Notes: a model not told the origin generated them from the letters alone. Positions 37,342 through 47,280 are shown, numbered from the stretch's first letter. The stretch is 64,000 nt of DNA from Arthrobacter echini (GCF_008107445.1 NZ_VSLD01000002.1:248001-312000); one strand, 5' to 3'. Program-made: numbers and translations.

Positions 37342-38079
37342 TCATCCTCTTTCCAGAATTGGTCCGGCAGGCCTGTCGCGGCTCCCCAGACGCCAGGTCC
37401 TCCGGTGATACTCATTGGGTCCGGCGGCATCGATGGCTGCACGGTGCCCCGCGGTGGCGTACCCCTTGTTGACGTCCCACCCGAAGGACGGATGGTTCGC
37501 GGCGAGCGAGACCATCAGCCCGTCGCGCTCCACCTTCGCGAGCACGCTCGCTGCGGCCACGCTCAGGCAGGTCAGATCGGCCTTGACCAGGGTATGCACG
37601 GGAGCCATGAAGTCCTCCGCGTCGCGTCCGACGGCACAGTCGCCGCCGGTCCCCGCTGGGCCCGAGGGACGTGGTGAGAGCCAGTCGTGGTTCCCGTCGA
37701 GCACGACGACGTCGGGCGAGACGCTCGCCCGGACCGTAGCCATTGCCCGGCTTCCGGCACTCTGCAGGGCGCTCATGAGACCGAGGGCATCGATCTCGGC
37801 GGCGGATGCGTGCCCCACCCCGGAGGCGACGCACCAGCGTCGGATCAGTGGTACCAGCGTCTCACGCTCCGCGGCAGTCAGCAGCTTGCTGTCGCGGACC
37901 CCGCGCAACCCGCGCACCGCCTCGAGATCCAGCACGACGATGCCGACCGACACCGGGCCGGCCAGTGCTCCCCTGCCCACTTCGTCGCACCCGGCGACGA
38001 ATCGGTGGCCCTGCGCCGAGAACGCCTTCTCCAGCCGGAGCGTGGGCGCGGCGGACCGCGTGCGGCGCAGCGCCGTCAC
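37342..38079 (-). CDS. rnhB: Ribonuclease HII
   Basis: Cleaves 5' of single ribonucleotides and RNA-DNA junctions in duplex DNA. The 245-residue protein has [14 protein letters not shown] (catalytic Asp-Glu pair), [12 protein letters not shown], an Asp in [10 protein letters not shown], and [21 protein letters not shown]. The segment [22 protein letters not shown] is an extra loop compared with E. coli RnhB. GTG start overlaps the lepB stop by four bases (GTGA). The window thus carries both RNase H types. Confidence 0.94.
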   Translation of the reverse strand: MTALRRTRSAAPTLRLEKAFSAQGHRFVAGCDEVGRGALAGPVSVGIVVLDLEAVRGLRGVRDSKLLTAAERETLVPLIRRWCVASGVGHASAAEIDALGLMSALQSAGSRAMATVRASVSPDVVVLDGNHDWLSPRPSGPAGTGGDCAVGRDAEDFMAPVHTLVKADLTCLSVAAASVLAKVERDGLMVSLAANHPSFGWDVNKGYATAGHRAAIDAAGPNEYHRRTWRLGSRDRPAGPILERG

Positions 38080-38882
38080 GATCCCGCGGCGTCCGGCACG
38101 CCGTCGAACACGTCGGGGTGATTACCGAGGAAGCCGATGCGATTCAGCGGCCACGCGATGACGGCGGCCCTGCCCTCGATGTCGTCGATGTCCACGAAAC
38201 CCTCTCCGGGCTTGTCCTGGTTGGCGCGCGAGTCCGCCGAGGCGTTCCGGTGATCACCCATGACCCAGACGCTGCCCTCGGGGACGACGACATCGAAGGG
38301 TAGATCCGAGGGGTTGGCCCCGGGGAACAGATAGGGCTCGTCGAGCGGTTCGCCGTTGACGGTGATGCGGCCCTCGGCGTCGCAGCAGGTCACGGCGTCC
38401 CCGGGCAACCCGATGACCCTCTTCACGAGGTGCTGCTGGGACTGGTCCGGTGCGAGGCCGATGAAGATCAGGGCTTCCTTCAGCCAGCTGAGCTGGAGCT
38501 CCTCCTGGGGAGGCAGCCATCCGGCCGCGTCCTGGAAGACGACGATGTCCCCGCGCTGGAGGTCGAAAGGCTGGGGCACGAGCTGATTGACGAAGATGCG
38601 GTCATCGATCTCGAGGGTCTCCTCCATCGATCCCGAGGGGATGAAGAAGGCCCGGAAGAGGAAGGTCTTGATGAGGAAGGAAAGAACCAGGGCGATCACG
38701 ACGATGGTCGCAATCTCCTTCAGCCAGGCACCGGGGCCACGCTCCGGGGCTTTCTCGGGTTTACGCCGGGAAGCCCGCGAGCCGCTTTCGACGGACCCCT
38801 CGGCGTCACCGGCCGGGTCGACGCCGTGCGCTTCGGAGGCGTCGTCCCCCGAGCTCGACTTCCTGCGGAAGCTCCGTGCCAT
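38076..38882 (-). CDS. lepB: Signal peptidase I (first copy)
   Basis: Removes signal peptides from exported proteins at the outer face of the membrane. 268 residues: a long polar cytoplasmic N-terminus, one membrane span at about 54-78, then [12 protein letters not shown] with the nucleophilic Ser, [12 protein letters not shown] with the general-base Lys, and [15 protein letters not shown]. The extracellular domain contains the CC pair in TCCDAEGRI shared with the adjacent paralogue. The coupling with rnhB and the position after rplS follow the actinobacterial pattern. Confidence 0.94.
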   Translation of the reverse strand: MARSFRRKSSSGDDASEAHGVDPAGDAEGSVESGSRASRRKPEKAPERGPGAWLKEIATIVVIALVLSFLIKTFLFRAFFIPSGSMEETLEIDDRIFVNQLVPQPFDLQRGDIVVFQDAAGWLPPQEELQLSWLKEALIFIGLAPDQSQQHLVKRVIGLPGDAVTCCDAEGRITVNGEPLDEPYLFPGANPSDLPFDVVVPEGSVWVMGDHRNASADSRANQDKPGEGFVDIDDIEGRAAVIAWPLNRIGFLGNHPDVFDGVPDAAGS

Positions 38883-38973
38883 GTACTGATCCCTCTGTGG
38901 TCGTGGTGGTGCCCGGCGTCAGATCCGCCGGGCGGATGGTACCGGCGCGGAGGCCTGTCCCGGAGCTGAACGG

Positions 38974-39657
38974 TCAGTCGTCCGGTCGCCCGATCGGCGC
39001 GAACCGGTCAAGTGGCCAGACTAGCTGAAAGGCCCGCCCGATGATCCGATCCTCCGCGATGAGCCCACCACCCGGAGCGCCGAGCAACGAGCGCGAATCC
39101 TGCGACGCCGAGCGATGGTCCCCGAGGAGCCAGATCCGCCCCTCGGGAACGACGACGTCGAACTCCCCGTCGCTCGCGTTGTCACCCGGGTAGAGGTAGG
39201 GCTCGTCCAGGACGTCACCGTTGACCAGCAGGTGCCCGTCCTCGGAGCAGCACTCCACGTGGTCCCCCCCGAGGCCGATCACGCGCTTGATGTAGACCGT
39301 GTGGCTACCGCTGACCCCGAGCCACTGACCGGCCCCGGCGAGCAGCTGCTCGGGCAGGGACCGCTGGTCGGTGATGGGGTCGAACGAACCCCTGCCGTCG
39401 AAGACGACCACGTCCCCGCGCTGCAGCTGGGCCGCCGTATCCACCAGTTTGTCGACCAGGACGCGGTCCCCCTCGGTGAGGAGGGGCTCCATGGAGCCGG
39501 AGGGAATGAAGTAGACGTCCACCAGGAGGGAGCGCACGAGCCCTGTGAGGAGAGCCGCCACAACGACGGCGGAGAGCACGAAACGCCAGCCCACGGATCG
39601 GGACCGGCGTTTCGGGTGCTTTCCGGTGGTGGACCGGTCGGCGGGGTTTTCGTGCAC
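38974..39657 (-). CDS. Signal peptidase I (second copy)
   Basis: A 227-residue paralogue of the downstream lepB. It has one span (about 26-46), [12 protein letters not shown] with the catalytic Ser, YIKRVIGLGGDHVECC with the Lys, and IWLLGDHRSASQDSR. Both copies look catalytically complete, so they may differ in substrate range or expression, as in Streptomyces with its several signal peptidases. GTG start without a strong ribosome site, nine bases after rplS; translation may depend on ribosomes from rplS. Confidence 0.92.
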   Translation of the reverse strand: MHENPADRSTTGKHPKRRSRSVGWRFVLSAVVVAALLTGLVRSLLVDVYFIPSGSMEPLLTEGDRVLVDKLVDTAAQLQRGDVVVFDGRGSFDPITDQRSLPEQLLAGAGQWLGVSGSHTVYIKRVIGLGGDHVECCSEDGHLLVNGDVLDEPYLYPGDNASDGEFDVVVPEGRIWLLGDHRSASQDSRSLLGAPGGGLIAEDRIIGRAFQLVWPLDRFAPIGRPDD

Positions 39658-39666
39658 CAGCTGAAG

Positions 39667-40026
39667 CTACTTGAGCGTCTTGGGGTCGCGCTTCTCCTTG
39701 ATCTTCGCGGCCTTGCCGCGGAGATCACGCATGTAGTACAGCTTGGCGCGCCGCACGTCACCGCGGGAGACGACCTCGATGCGATCGAGGACCGGGCTGT
39801 GGACGGGGAAGGTCCGCTCCACGCCGACGCCGAAGCTCACCTTGCGAACCGTGAAGGTCTCGCGGATGCCGTCGCCCTGGCGACCCAGGACGAAGCCCTT
39901 GAAGATCTGAACACGGGTGTTCTTGCCTTCGATGATGTTGACGTGCACGTTGACGGTGTCGCCCGCGCGGAAGTCAGGGATGTTGTCGCGGAAGGCTCCG
40001 GCATCAACGGAATCGAGAATATGCAT
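39667..40026 (-). CDS. rplS: 50S ribosomal protein L19
   Basis: 119 residues located at the 30S-50S interface. It shows the family sequence [43 protein letters not shown] and [20 protein letters not shown]. The ATG at 40026 has AGGAGC upstream. A promoter candidate lies in the 211-base gap before it, so rplS probably has its own transcript in addition to read-through from trmD. Confidence 0.96.
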   Translation of the reverse strand: MHILDSVDAGAFRDNIPDFRAGDTVNVHVNIIEGKNTRVQIFKGFVLGRQGDGIRETFTVRKVSFGVGVERTFPVHSPVLDRIEVVSRGDVRRAKLYYMRDLRGKAAKIKEKRDPKTLK

Positions 40027-40210
40027 ATTCGTGCTCCTGATGAACGCCACAGGTCATTCATGTGGGTCACGGCGGGCGCGGGTGGACCCTGGGGTCCGGC
40101 GCTGTCGCCGATGAAGGAAGATCCGGGCGACCCGACGATTCGGGACCCGGTGTGGGACTGTCGACCGGGGCCCCCTGTGGCAGGACCCGGCCCAGTGGAC
40201 ACAGCTGTTG

Positions 40211-40241
40211 ATTATTCCACAGCGGTCGGGGCATTCACTAA
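40211..40241 (-). promoter_or_regulatory. Candidate promoter of the rplS-lepB transcript
   Basis: On the minus strand TTAGTG (40236-40241) and AATAAT (40211-40216) lie 19 bases apart. This AT-rich patch is the only one in the 211-base trmD-rplS gap and overlaps the end of trmD. Spacing is longer than ideal. Confidence 0.3.
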
Positions 40242-41023
40242 TGCGCCGGACGCGGGCGGTGACCACCGTGTACCGCAGCCGCGTTCTCGCTGATCGCGGT
40301 CCGCTCGGCCGATGTCAGGGTCGCGGGATCGAGGAGCGCGAGCAGGTCGGGCCGCCGCTCGGCGGTGCGCCGGAACTGTTCGAGGCGCCGCCATTGCGCG
40401 ATCCTCGCGTGGTCGCCGCTCAGGAGTACCTCCGGGACGTCCCGGTCGCGCCAGGAGGACGGTTTGGTGTAGACCGGGTACTCGAGGAGGCCGTCGGAGT
40501 GGGACTCCTCGACGAGGGATTCCGGATTGCCCACCACACCGGGGATGAGCCGGCCCACGGCCTCGACCATGGCGAGGACAGCGACCTCCCCGCCGTTGAG
40601 CACGTAGTCGCCGAGCGAGACCGCCCGGACGTCGAACTGCTCCCGCGCCCAGTCGATGGCGCGCTCGTCGATGCCCTCGTACCTGCCGCAGGCGAAGACG
40701 AGATGATCCAGCTCCGCCAGGTCATGAGCCATCGCCTGGGTGAACACGGCGCCGGCCGGCGAGGGCACGATGAGCGTGGGGCGAGGATCAGGAGCAGCAG
40801 CGAGCACGGCTCCCAGAGCCTGCGCCCATGGCTCCGGCTTCATGACCATTCCCGCCCCACCGCCGTACGGGGTGTCGTCGACCGTCCGGTGACGGTCGGT
40901 CGTCGCCTCGCGCAGGTCGTGGATCCTGATGTCGAGCAGACCCTGCCGCCGCGCCTTGCCGATGAGGGAGAGATCGAGTGCGGCGAGGTACTCCGGGAAA
41001 ATGGAGACGACGTCGATACGCAC
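40238..41023 (-). CDS. trmD: tRNA (guanine-N1)-methyltransferase TrmD
   Basis: Methylates G37 of tRNAs reading CNN codons, preventing frameshifts. The 261-residue SPOUT enzyme shows [17 protein letters not shown], the [14 protein letters not shown] block, and the trefoil knot [23 protein letters not shown] start overlaps the rimM stop by one base (TAGTG). Confidence 0.95.
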   Translation of the reverse strand: MRIDVVSIFPEYLAALDLSLIGKARRQGLLDIRIHDLREATTDRHRTVDDTPYGGGAGMVMKPEPWAQALGAVLAAAPDPRPTLIVPSPAGAVFTQAMAHDLAELDHLVFACGRYEGIDERAIDWAREQFDVRAVSLGDYVLNGGEVAVLAMVEAVGRLIPGVVGNPESLVEESHSDGLLEYPVYTKPSSWRDRDVPEVLLSGDHARIAQWRRLEQFRRTAERRPDLLALLDPATLTSAERTAISENAAAVHGGHRPRPAH

Positions 41024-41616
41024 TAGCCGCGCGCCTCGCCCGCTTCGGAGCCCGCGGCGTCGACCCCCGCCGCGTCGTCGCCGTCGTCGGGAGCCTGGTT
41101 CGAGCCGGGGGTATTGAGCTCGAACAGACCCTCGGGCGGGACGATCTCGATGAACCCCTGTTCCGTGTTCACCTCGGGCACGATGCTGCCGACGAACGGG
41201 ATGAAGGCCTCGTGTCCATCGGCGAGCTCGACGACGAGGAGGTCCTGTACCGCCATGGTCCGCAGCGCGGTCACCTTCCCGATCGAGGCTCCGTCCACCC
41301 GGGCGTCGAGGCCGACGAGTTCGTGCTCGTACCAGGCGTCCTCGTCGTCGTCCTGTACCCCTGCGGTGTCGATGAACAGTTGAGCTCCGCGGAGGGTCTC
41401 GGCCTGGTTCCGGTCGGCGATCTGCTCGAAGCCGACGATCAGGATGTCCTTGTTCCAGCGGGCCTTCGCCACGGTCAGCTCCGTCGCGGCGGCTCCTTCG
41501 ACACGGAAGGTCTCACCGGCGTCGAAGCGGTCCTCGGGTGCGTCGGTGAAGAGTTGGACGGTCACCTCGCCCTTGATGCCGTGCGGCTTTCCGATCCTGG
41601 CGACGAGTACGTCCAT
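41023..41616 (-). CDS. rimM: Ribosome maturation factor RimM
   Basis: Assists maturation of the 30S head around S19. 197 residues: an N-terminal RimM domain with [21 protein letters not shown], and a C-terminal PRC-barrel with [36 protein letters not shown]. The last 30 residues are an acidic Asp/Ala tail. It is preceded by a strong terminator-like hairpin that separates it from khpA, and is coupled to trmD. Confidence 0.94.
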   Translation of the reverse strand: MDVLVARIGKPHGIKGEVTVQLFTDAPEDRFDAGETFRVEGAAATELTVAKARWNKDILIVGFEQIADRNQAETLRGAQLFIDTAGVQDDDEDAWYEHELVGLDARVDGASIGKVTALRTMAVQDLLVVELADGHEAFIPFVGSIVPEVNTEQGFIEIVPPEGLFELNTPGSNQAPDDGDDAAGVDAAGSEAGEARG

Positions 41617-41655
41617 GGTGGTGCTCCTGCTGGGGTCGAGGGGTTCTGCATGAAA

Positions 41656-41692
41656 ATCGGCCCCACCGCCAGGTCCTGGTGGTGGGGCCGAT
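41656..41692 (-). terminator. Strong hairpin between khpA and rimM
   Basis: A nearly continuous 18-bp stem: arms ATCGGCCCCACC (41656-41667) and GGTGGGGCCGAT (41681-41692) with inner CCAGG/CCTGG. On the minus strand it runs into TTTTC. It has the features of an intrinsic terminator inside the rpsP-khpA-rimM-trmD gene string. Confidence 0.75.
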
Positions 41693-41714
41693 CAAGGCTT
41701 TCGAGCTCCGGGGG

Positions 41715-41960
41715 TCAGCCTCGGCGGCGGTCCGTGTCGACAACGTCCACGCGGACGGGTTCCCCGTCCGCGAGGGCTGCGATCACGGTGCGGAGCGCAC
41801 GGGCGGTGCGGCCCTGACGGCCGATCACCCGACCCAGGTCCTCCTGGTGCACCCTTACCTCGAGCGTCTCTCCCCGGCGGTCGTTCTTCGAGGAGACCCG
41901 GACATCGTCAGGGTTGTCCACGATGCCGCGGACGAGGTGCCCCAGAGCTTCGGCCAGCAA
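41715..41960 (-). CDS. khpA: KH-domain RNA-binding protein KhpA
   Basis: An 81-residue single KH domain of the UPF0109 family that binds structured RNA and in Firmicutes pairs with KhpB. It begins MLAEALGHLVRGIVDNPDDV and has the GRVIGRQGRTARALR loop with GxxG. The start is TTG, two bases after the rpsP stop, so translation is probably coupled. Lies between rpsP and rimM as in most Gram-positives. Confidence 0.93.
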   Translation of the reverse strand: MLAEALGHLVRGIVDNPDDVRVSSKNDRRGETLEVRVHQEDLGRVIGRQGRTARALRTVIAALADGEPVRVDVVDTDRRRG

Positions 41961-41961
41961 G

Positions 41962-42366
41962 TTACTCTGCCTCGGCGGCTTCCGCAGCGGCGTCGTCGCT
42001 CTTCTTCGCCTTCGGGGTGATGGCCTCGGGCACGATCACGGATCCCTTGTCGGGGGCGACGAACGATTCCTTGGACGCCTTGGTCCTCAGGGTGCCTTCC
42101 TGGCCCTTGAGTCCCTTGAACTTCTGCCAGTCACCGGTGATCTTCAGCAGGACGGACACCTGCTCGGTGGGCTGTGCGCCGACGCCGAGCCAGTACTGGG
42201 CCCGGTCCGAGTTGATCTCGATGAACGAGGGCTCCTCGGTGGGGTTGTACTTGCCGATCTCTTCGAGGGCACGGCCATCACGCTTGGAGCGCGCATCCAT
42301 GACGACGACACGGTAGAACGGTGCACGGATCTTGCCCATGCGCTTGAGGCGAATCTTTACGGCCAC
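41962..42366 (-). CDS. rpsP: 30S ribosomal protein S16
   Basis: 134 residues. The start [20 protein letters not shown] is the S16 hallmark, with [19 protein letters not shown] next. The last 50 residues are an actinobacterial extension rich in Lys, Ala and Glu. GTG 42366 is used; AAGGAG is about 12 bases upstream, slightly far, and an upstream in-frame GTG overlaps that site. Confidence 0.95.
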   Translation of the reverse strand: MAVKIRLKRMGKIRAPFYRVVVMDARSKRDGRALEEIGKYNPTEEPSFIEINSDRAQYWLGVGAQPTEQVSVLLKITGDWQKFKGLKGQEGTLRTKASKESFVAPDKGSVIVPEAITPKAKKSDDAAAEAAEAE

Positions 42367-42567
42367 TGGTGTGGTCACTCCTTGTAAATGAAAAGGGGCG
42401 AACCCGTCATCCTGCTCCCGTGGGGCGGGCCATTCATGAGGGTTCTTCAGGACACGACGCACGTGCAGAGAGAGGGCTGCACGGATCGGGTACGGATTCA
42501 TTGTGCCAGACGGTGCCGCGTTAGGCGACTCCGCCCAGCACCACGCGCCCGTCAGTGCCCGAGCGAC

Positions 42568-44151
42568 CTACTTCCCGAGGAACTTCTCGAAGCCCTTGGG
42601 GAGATTCATCGCCGATGCATCGAGGTCCTGCTGGCCCCCGAACGCGGCTCCGGTGGGCGCGGCACTGCGGGCTGCCTCACGTCGCACCTCGGCCTCCCTG
42701 GCCTCCTGCGCAGCCTTGGCGGGATTGCCTGAGCGCGGCTTCTTCTTCCCCTTGGCGGCGACGGCCTTGCTCTTGCGGGCTCCCCCGAACCCACCGGGCC
42801 CCGCCATGCCCGGCATCCCCGGGACACCACCTCCGGAGGCCATTTTCTTCATCATCTTCTGTGCCTGCGCGAATCGCTCGAGCAGGCCGTTGACCTCGGA
42901 GACGTGGACGCCCGAACCGCGGGCGATCCTCGCACGCCGTGAGCCGTTGAGGATTTTCGGGGCCACACGCTCGTGCGGGGTCATGGAGCGCACGATCGCC
43001 TCGACGCGGTCTATCTCGCGCTCGTCGAAGTTCTCGAGAGCCTCCCTCATGTTGGCCGCACCGGGCATCATCATGAGCATCTTCTTCATGGACCCCATGT
43101 TGCGGATCTGCTGCATCTGGGCAAGGAAGTCGTCGAGGGTGAAGTCCTCCTGGTCGGCGAACTTCTTCGCCATCCGGGCTGCCTCGTCCTTGTCCCAGGA
43201 CTTCTCCGCCTGCTCGATCAGGGTGAGGATGTCGCCCATGTCGAGAATACGCGAGGCCATCCGGTCGGGGTGGAAGAGCTCGAAGTCCTTGAGCCCCTCA
43301 CCCGTGGAGGCGAACATGACGGGCTTGCCGGTCACCGATGCGACCGAGAGGGCCGCGCCGCCACGGGCATCGCCGTCGAGCTTGGTGAGTACGACGCCGG
43401 TGAAGTCGACACCCTCGCTGAAGGCGAGAGCGGTGGTGACGGCATCCTGGCCGATCATGGCATCGATGACGAAGAGGACCTCGTCGGGATCGATCGCCGC
43501 GCGGATGTCGGCGGCCTGCTGCATCAGCTCGGCGTCCACGCCGAGGCGTCCGGCGGTGTCCACGATGACGACGTCGTGCAGGCGGGTCCGCGCCTCGGCG
43601 ACACCCTGGCGGGCGACGGCGACGGGATCGCCCGTGGCGGACTCGAATTCCGAGCTCACACCGGGGTGCGGAGCGAAGACCGGCACCCCGGCACGCTCGC
43701 CGTTGACCTGGAGCTGGCGGACGGCATTGGGTCGCTGCAGGTCACAGGCCACGAGCAACGGGCTGTGCCCCTGGCCCTTGAGCCAGGTGGCGAGCTTGCC
43801 CGCGAGGGTGGTCTTACCCGCTCCCTGCAGGCCGGCCAGCATGATGACGGTGGGCGGATTCTTGGCGAGACGTATGCGCCGCGTCTCGCCGCCGAGGATA
43901 CCGACGAGCTCCTCGTTGACGATCTTGACGATCTGCTGGCCCGGGTTCAGCGCCTGCGACACCTCAAGACCCAGCGCCCGTTCCTTGACCGAGGCCGTGA
44001 AGGCGCGGACCACGGAGACGGCGACGTCGGCGTCGAGCAGGGCGCGACGGATCTCGCGGACCGTGGCGTCGATGTCGGCTTCGCTCAGGCGGCCCTTGCC
44101 CCGGAGGTTCTTGAAGGTCGCGGTCAGGCGGTCGGAGAGTGAGTTGAACAC
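42568..44151 (-). CDS. ffh: Signal recognition particle GTPase Ffh
   Basis: Binds signal sequences of nascent membrane proteins and docks with FtsY. 527 residues: N domain (1-90), G domain with GLQGAGKTTLAGKLA, VDTAGRLGVD and VLTKLDGDARGG, and an M domain rich in Met (QQIRNMGSMKKMLMMMPGA, RARIARGSGVHVSEVN, QAQKMMKKM). A Gly/Pro/Ala-rich tail follows. GTG start. Its receptor ftsY lies 5 kb away in the same window. Confidence 0.96.
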   Translation of the reverse strand: MFNSLSDRLTATFKNLRGKGRLSEADIDATVREIRRALLDADVAVSVVRAFTASVKERALGLEVSQALNPGQQIVKIVNEELVGILGGETRRIRLAKNPPTVIMLAGLQGAGKTTLAGKLATWLKGQGHSPLLVACDLQRPNAVRQLQVNGERAGVPVFAPHPGVSSEFESATGDPVAVARQGVAEARTRLHDVVIVDTAGRLGVDAELMQQAADIRAAIDPDEVLFVIDAMIGQDAVTTALAFSEGVDFTGVVLTKLDGDARGGAALSVASVTGKPVMFASTGEGLKDFELFHPDRMASRILDMGDILTLIEQAEKSWDKDEAARMAKKFADQEDFTLDDFLAQMQQIRNMGSMKKMLMMMPGAANMREALENFDEREIDRVEAIVRSMTPHERVAPKILNGSRRARIARGSGVHVSEVNGLLERFAQAQKMMKKMASGGGVPGMPGMAGPGGFGGARKSKAVAAKGKKKPRSGNPAKAAQEAREAEVRREAARSAAPTGAAFGGQQDLDASAMNLPKGFEKFLGK

Positions 44152-44309
44152 GTGCCGTGGACTTCTTTCATCGGGAGAAGATGGGGACTTCAGCTCCCTA
44201 GCGTATCAACAGGGCCTGTACCGGACGACGGCGTCTCCGCTGCCGGGATTCCTCCGTCAGCCCTGCGGCAACACGGGACACGCCCGGCTTTCCGTGGCAG
44301 GGTGAAGGA

Positions 44310-45746
44310 GTGGACACTCACTCACTCGCAGAACACGATTCCATCCCGGCCGACGCAGATACCCGCGTGAGAACACTGCTGATCCTGGGGGCCTCCGGTG
44401 ATCTGACGGGCCGTCTCCTGCTCCCGGGGCTGGCACGGCTGATCCGCCTCGGACGTGCCGACGGCCTCAAGCTGGTAGGCGCCGGATCGGACGACTGGAG
44501 CGACGAGCAGTGGCGGACGCGCATTGACGGCTCCTTCGCCACCGCCATGGAGAAAGCGGACGACGCCGGGCGGGCGTCGCTGCAGCAGGTGCGGGACGAC
44601 AGCTCCTACCACCTGCTCGATGTCACCCACCCGGGTCTGGCCGATCTCGTTGCCACCCTCGACGGCCCGGTGGCCATCTACTTCGCACTTCCCCCGTCGG
44701 TCAGCCAGAAGGCTTGCAGCGCGCTCGGGTCCGAGTCGCTGCCTCCCGGAACCAGACTCGTCATGGAGAAGCCCTTCGGCACCGATCAGGCTTCCGCCCA
44801 CTTGCTCAACGAGAAGCTCGCGAAGGTGGTCCCGGAGCAGAACATCCACCGCGTGGACCACTTCCTCGGGAAGGCCACGGTCTTCAACATTCTGGGGCTG
44901 CGCTTCGCCAATCGCATCCTGGAGCCGGTCTGGAGCAATCTGCACGTCGAGAAGGTCGAGGTCTACTTCGACGAGGCGCTAGCGCTCGAAAACAGGGCAC
45001 GCTACTACGACGGCGCCGGCGCCCTGCGGGACATGATCCAGAGCCACTTGCTGCAGGTGATGGCACTCCTGGCCCTCGAGGCACCGTCGAGCCTGCACGA
45101 ACGTGACCTGCGTGATCACATCGGCTCCGTCCTGCGTGCGAGCTCCGTGGACCTGGACGCCCCCGGTAGCAGTCGGCGCGCACGCTACACGGCAGGGAGG
45201 ATAGGCGACCGGCAGGTCACGGACTATACGGCGGAGCCCGGGGTCGACGTCGAGAAGGGCACAGAGACACTCGCCGAGGTCACCGTCTCCATCAACAACG
45301 CACGCTGGGCAGGTGTGCCGTTCATCCTCCGCTCGGGCAAGGCGCTCGGGGTCACGCGCAAGGAAGCGGTGATCACCTTCAAGCCCGTCAGTCATCTGCC
45401 CACCGGCTTCAAGGGTGAGGATGCCCCGACGAAACTCCGCATCGGCTTCGGGCCCGACACGCTGCAGCTCGAGATCGACGTGAACGGGCCCGGGGACATC
45501 TTCTCGCTGGACCGCACCACCCTGAGCACCGACCTCAACGACACGGATCTGCTCCCCTACGGCGAAGTGCTCGAGGGCGTCCTCGCCGGGGATCCGACAC
45601 TTTCGGTCCGCGGGGACACCGCGGAGGACTGCTGGCGCATCGTGGAGCCGGTCCTCAAGGCGTGGGAGGAGGGCCGGGTGCCGCTCGAGGAGTACACCGC
45701 CGGATCGGCCGGACCCGATTCTTGGCCCTCCTCGCACGGAGGCTGA
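44310..45746 (+). CDS. zwf: Glucose-6-phosphate dehydrogenase
   Basis: First enzyme of the oxidative pentose phosphate pathway. 478 residues with the nucleotide motif LILGASGDLTGRLLLPGLARL, the EKPFGTDQASA block and the active site HRVDHFLGKATV. It belongs to the shorter actinobacterial branch with divergent N-terminus (the usual LTRRKL is LTGRLL). It is not beside opcA, tal or tkt, where actinobacteria keep the main zwf, so this may be a second copy. GTG start with the ribosome site almost touching it; GTG 44367 is an alternative. Confidence 0.9.
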   Translation: MDTHSLAEHDSIPADADTRVRTLLILGASGDLTGRLLLPGLARLIRLGRADGLKLVGAGSDDWSDEQWRTRIDGSFATAMEKADDAGRASLQQVRDDSSYHLLDVTHPGLADLVATLDGPVAIYFALPPSVSQKACSALGSESLPPGTRLVMEKPFGTDQASAHLLNEKLAKVVPEQNIHRVDHFLGKATVFNILGLRFANRILEPVWSNLHVEKVEVYFDEALALENRARYYDGAGALRDMIQSHLLQVMALLALEAPSSLHERDLRDHIGSVLRASSVDLDAPGSSRRARYTAGRIGDRQVTDYTAEPGVDVEKGTETLAEVTVSINNARWAGVPFILRSGKALGVTRKEAVITFKPVSHLPTGFKGEDAPTKLRIGFGPDTLQLEIDVNGPGDIFSLDRTTLSTDLNDTDLLPYGEVLEGVLAGDPTLSVRGDTAEDCWRIVEPVLKAWEEGRVPLEEYTAGSAGPDSWPSSHGG

Positions 45747-45751
45747 GCAGC

Positions 45752-45768
45752 ACCCCCTGCACCGGGGT
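45752..45768. terminator. Short hairpin between zwf and amtB
   Basis: ACCCC (45752-45756) and GGGGT (45764-45768) pair around a 7-base loop between convergent stops. Weak. Confidence 0.3.
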
Positions 45769-47105
45769 CAGGAGCGGACGCCCTCCGTGACGGCTTCGTC
45801 GCCCGTAGCCCGTGCGGTCGGCGAGGGCGCCGCCTGCTGGTCGGACGACTCTACGACGGAGGAGTGGAAGGGCCCGTAGACCCGACCGCCGAACTCGTAG
45901 GCCGTCTCCGCGTGCTCGGAGAGATCGACGCCGGACACCTCGTCGTCCGGGGTGATGCGGAAGCCGATGGTCCGGTGGATGGACAGGCCGATGATCGCCG
46001 TCATGACCGCCGAGAGAGTGATCGCGACGGCTGCGGCAACGAGCTGTGCCACGAACTGACCGGAACCGGCGCCGTAGAGGAGTCCACCGCCGGAGCCCTC
46101 GGTGGGCAGCATGATGAAGCCGAGCGAGAGCGTGCCGATGATGCCTGCTACCAGGTGGACGGCGACGACGTCGAGCGAGTCGTCGAATCCGAGCCGGTAC
46201 TTGAGGCCGACGGCGAGGGCGCAGGCGGCTCCCGCGACGAGGCCGAGGCCCAGGGCTCCGACAGGACTGACGTCGGCACAGGCCGGCGTGATGGCCACGA
46301 GCCCGGCCACGATGCCGGACGCGGCGCCGAGCGAGGTGGGGCGCCCGTCCCGGATCCGCTCGGTCACGAGCCAGCCGACCATCGCGGCTGCAGGAGCGGC
46401 CATCGTGTTGATCCAGATCAGGCCCGCCTCCTCGGCGCTGCCTGCTGCCCCACCATTGAAACCGAACCACCCGAACCACAGCAGGGCCGCACCCAGCATG
46501 ACGAACGGCATGTTGTGGGGCCGATGGGCCGGATCCACTCCGAAACCCTGTCGCTTGCCGAGAATCAGGGCGAGGACGAGAGCAGCAACCCCGGCACTGA
46601 TGTGGACCACAGTTCCTCCGGCGAAGTCGACCGCTTCTCCGAACATACGTCCCACGAGGCCGTCGGCACCGAGAAGGCCCCCTCCCCAGACCATGAACGC
46701 CAGCGGGCAGTACACGGCCGTGACCCACAGGGGCACGAAGAGGGACCATGCGCCGAATTTCGCCCTGTCCGCTATTGCCCCGCTGATCAGGGCGACCGCG
46801 ATGATGGCGAATGTTGCACCGTATCCTGCACCGATGAGGTCCTCGGTGTTGATCAGACCACTCATCCCGAAGGACATGAACGGATTGCCGAAGACCTGGG
46901 CCACTCCCTCACCCGCGGTCATCGAGTAGCCCCAGAGCACCCAGACGATCCCGACGAGGCCGACGGCGACGAAGCTCATCATCATCATGTTCAGGGCGGC
47001 CTTGGCGCGCGTCATGCCGCCGTAGAAGAAGGCCAGGCCGGGCGTCATCAGCAGTACGAGGGCAGCTGAGGTCATCACCCAGACGTGGCTCGGTGTCAGA
47101 TCCAT
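45768..47105 (-). CDS. amtB: Ammonium transporter
   Basis: 445 residues with eleven hydrophobic spans. Conserved pore features are present: an Asp in AVDFAGGTVVHISAGVAALV together with the first pore His, and the second His in DVVAVHLVAGIIGTLSLG. WGGGLLGADGLVGR and FNGGAAGSAEEAG fit the family. The C-terminal tail (HAETAYEFGGRVYGPF) is the cytoplasmic part that meets PII proteins. In many actinobacteria amtB is followed by glnB and glnD between ftsY and ffh; here those genes are absent and zwf, convergent, takes their place. Confidence 0.94.
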   Translation of the reverse strand: MDLTPSHVWVMTSAALVLLMTPGLAFFYGGMTRAKAALNMMMMSFVAVGLVGIVWVLWGYSMTAGEGVAQVFGNPFMSFGMSGLINTEDLIGAGYGATFAIIAVALISGAIADRAKFGAWSLFVPLWVTAVYCPLAFMVWGGGLLGADGLVGRMFGEAVDFAGGTVVHISAGVAALVLALILGKRQGFGVDPAHRPHNMPFVMLGAALLWFGWFGFNGGAAGSAEEAGLIWINTMAAPAAAMVGWLVTERIRDGRPTSLGAASGIVAGLVAITPACADVSPVGALGLGLVAGAACALAVGLKYRLGFDDSLDVVAVHLVAGIIGTLSLGFIMLPTEGSGGGLLYGAGSGQFVAQLVAAAVAITLSAVMTAIIGLSIHRTIGFRITPDDEVSGVDLSEHAETAYEFGGRVYGPFHSSVVESSDQQAAPSPTARATGDEAVTEGVRS

Positions 47106-47262
47106 CACGGACGATCCTTCCGGAAGAGGCGGGTACTTCCCGCACCTCAAGAATCGGACGCCCGTGTTTCGGTCGCTCGGGCGTCGTATTGCGAGCAGGT
47201 TAAGCGGCTCACGAGCGGAAGCCGTGAGAAGGCATTGCACGAGCGTCGAGCCGCGAGTAACG

Positions 47263-47280
47263 TACAACTTTATGGTTGTA
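47263..47280. promoter_or_regulatory. Candidate ArsR operator over the start codon
   Basis: TACAAC-TTTATG-GTTGTA is a perfect inverted repeat with 6-base arms; the spacer contains the regulator's ATG. Such sites overlapping the promoter and start are typical for ArsR-family autorepressors. Confidence 0.55.
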
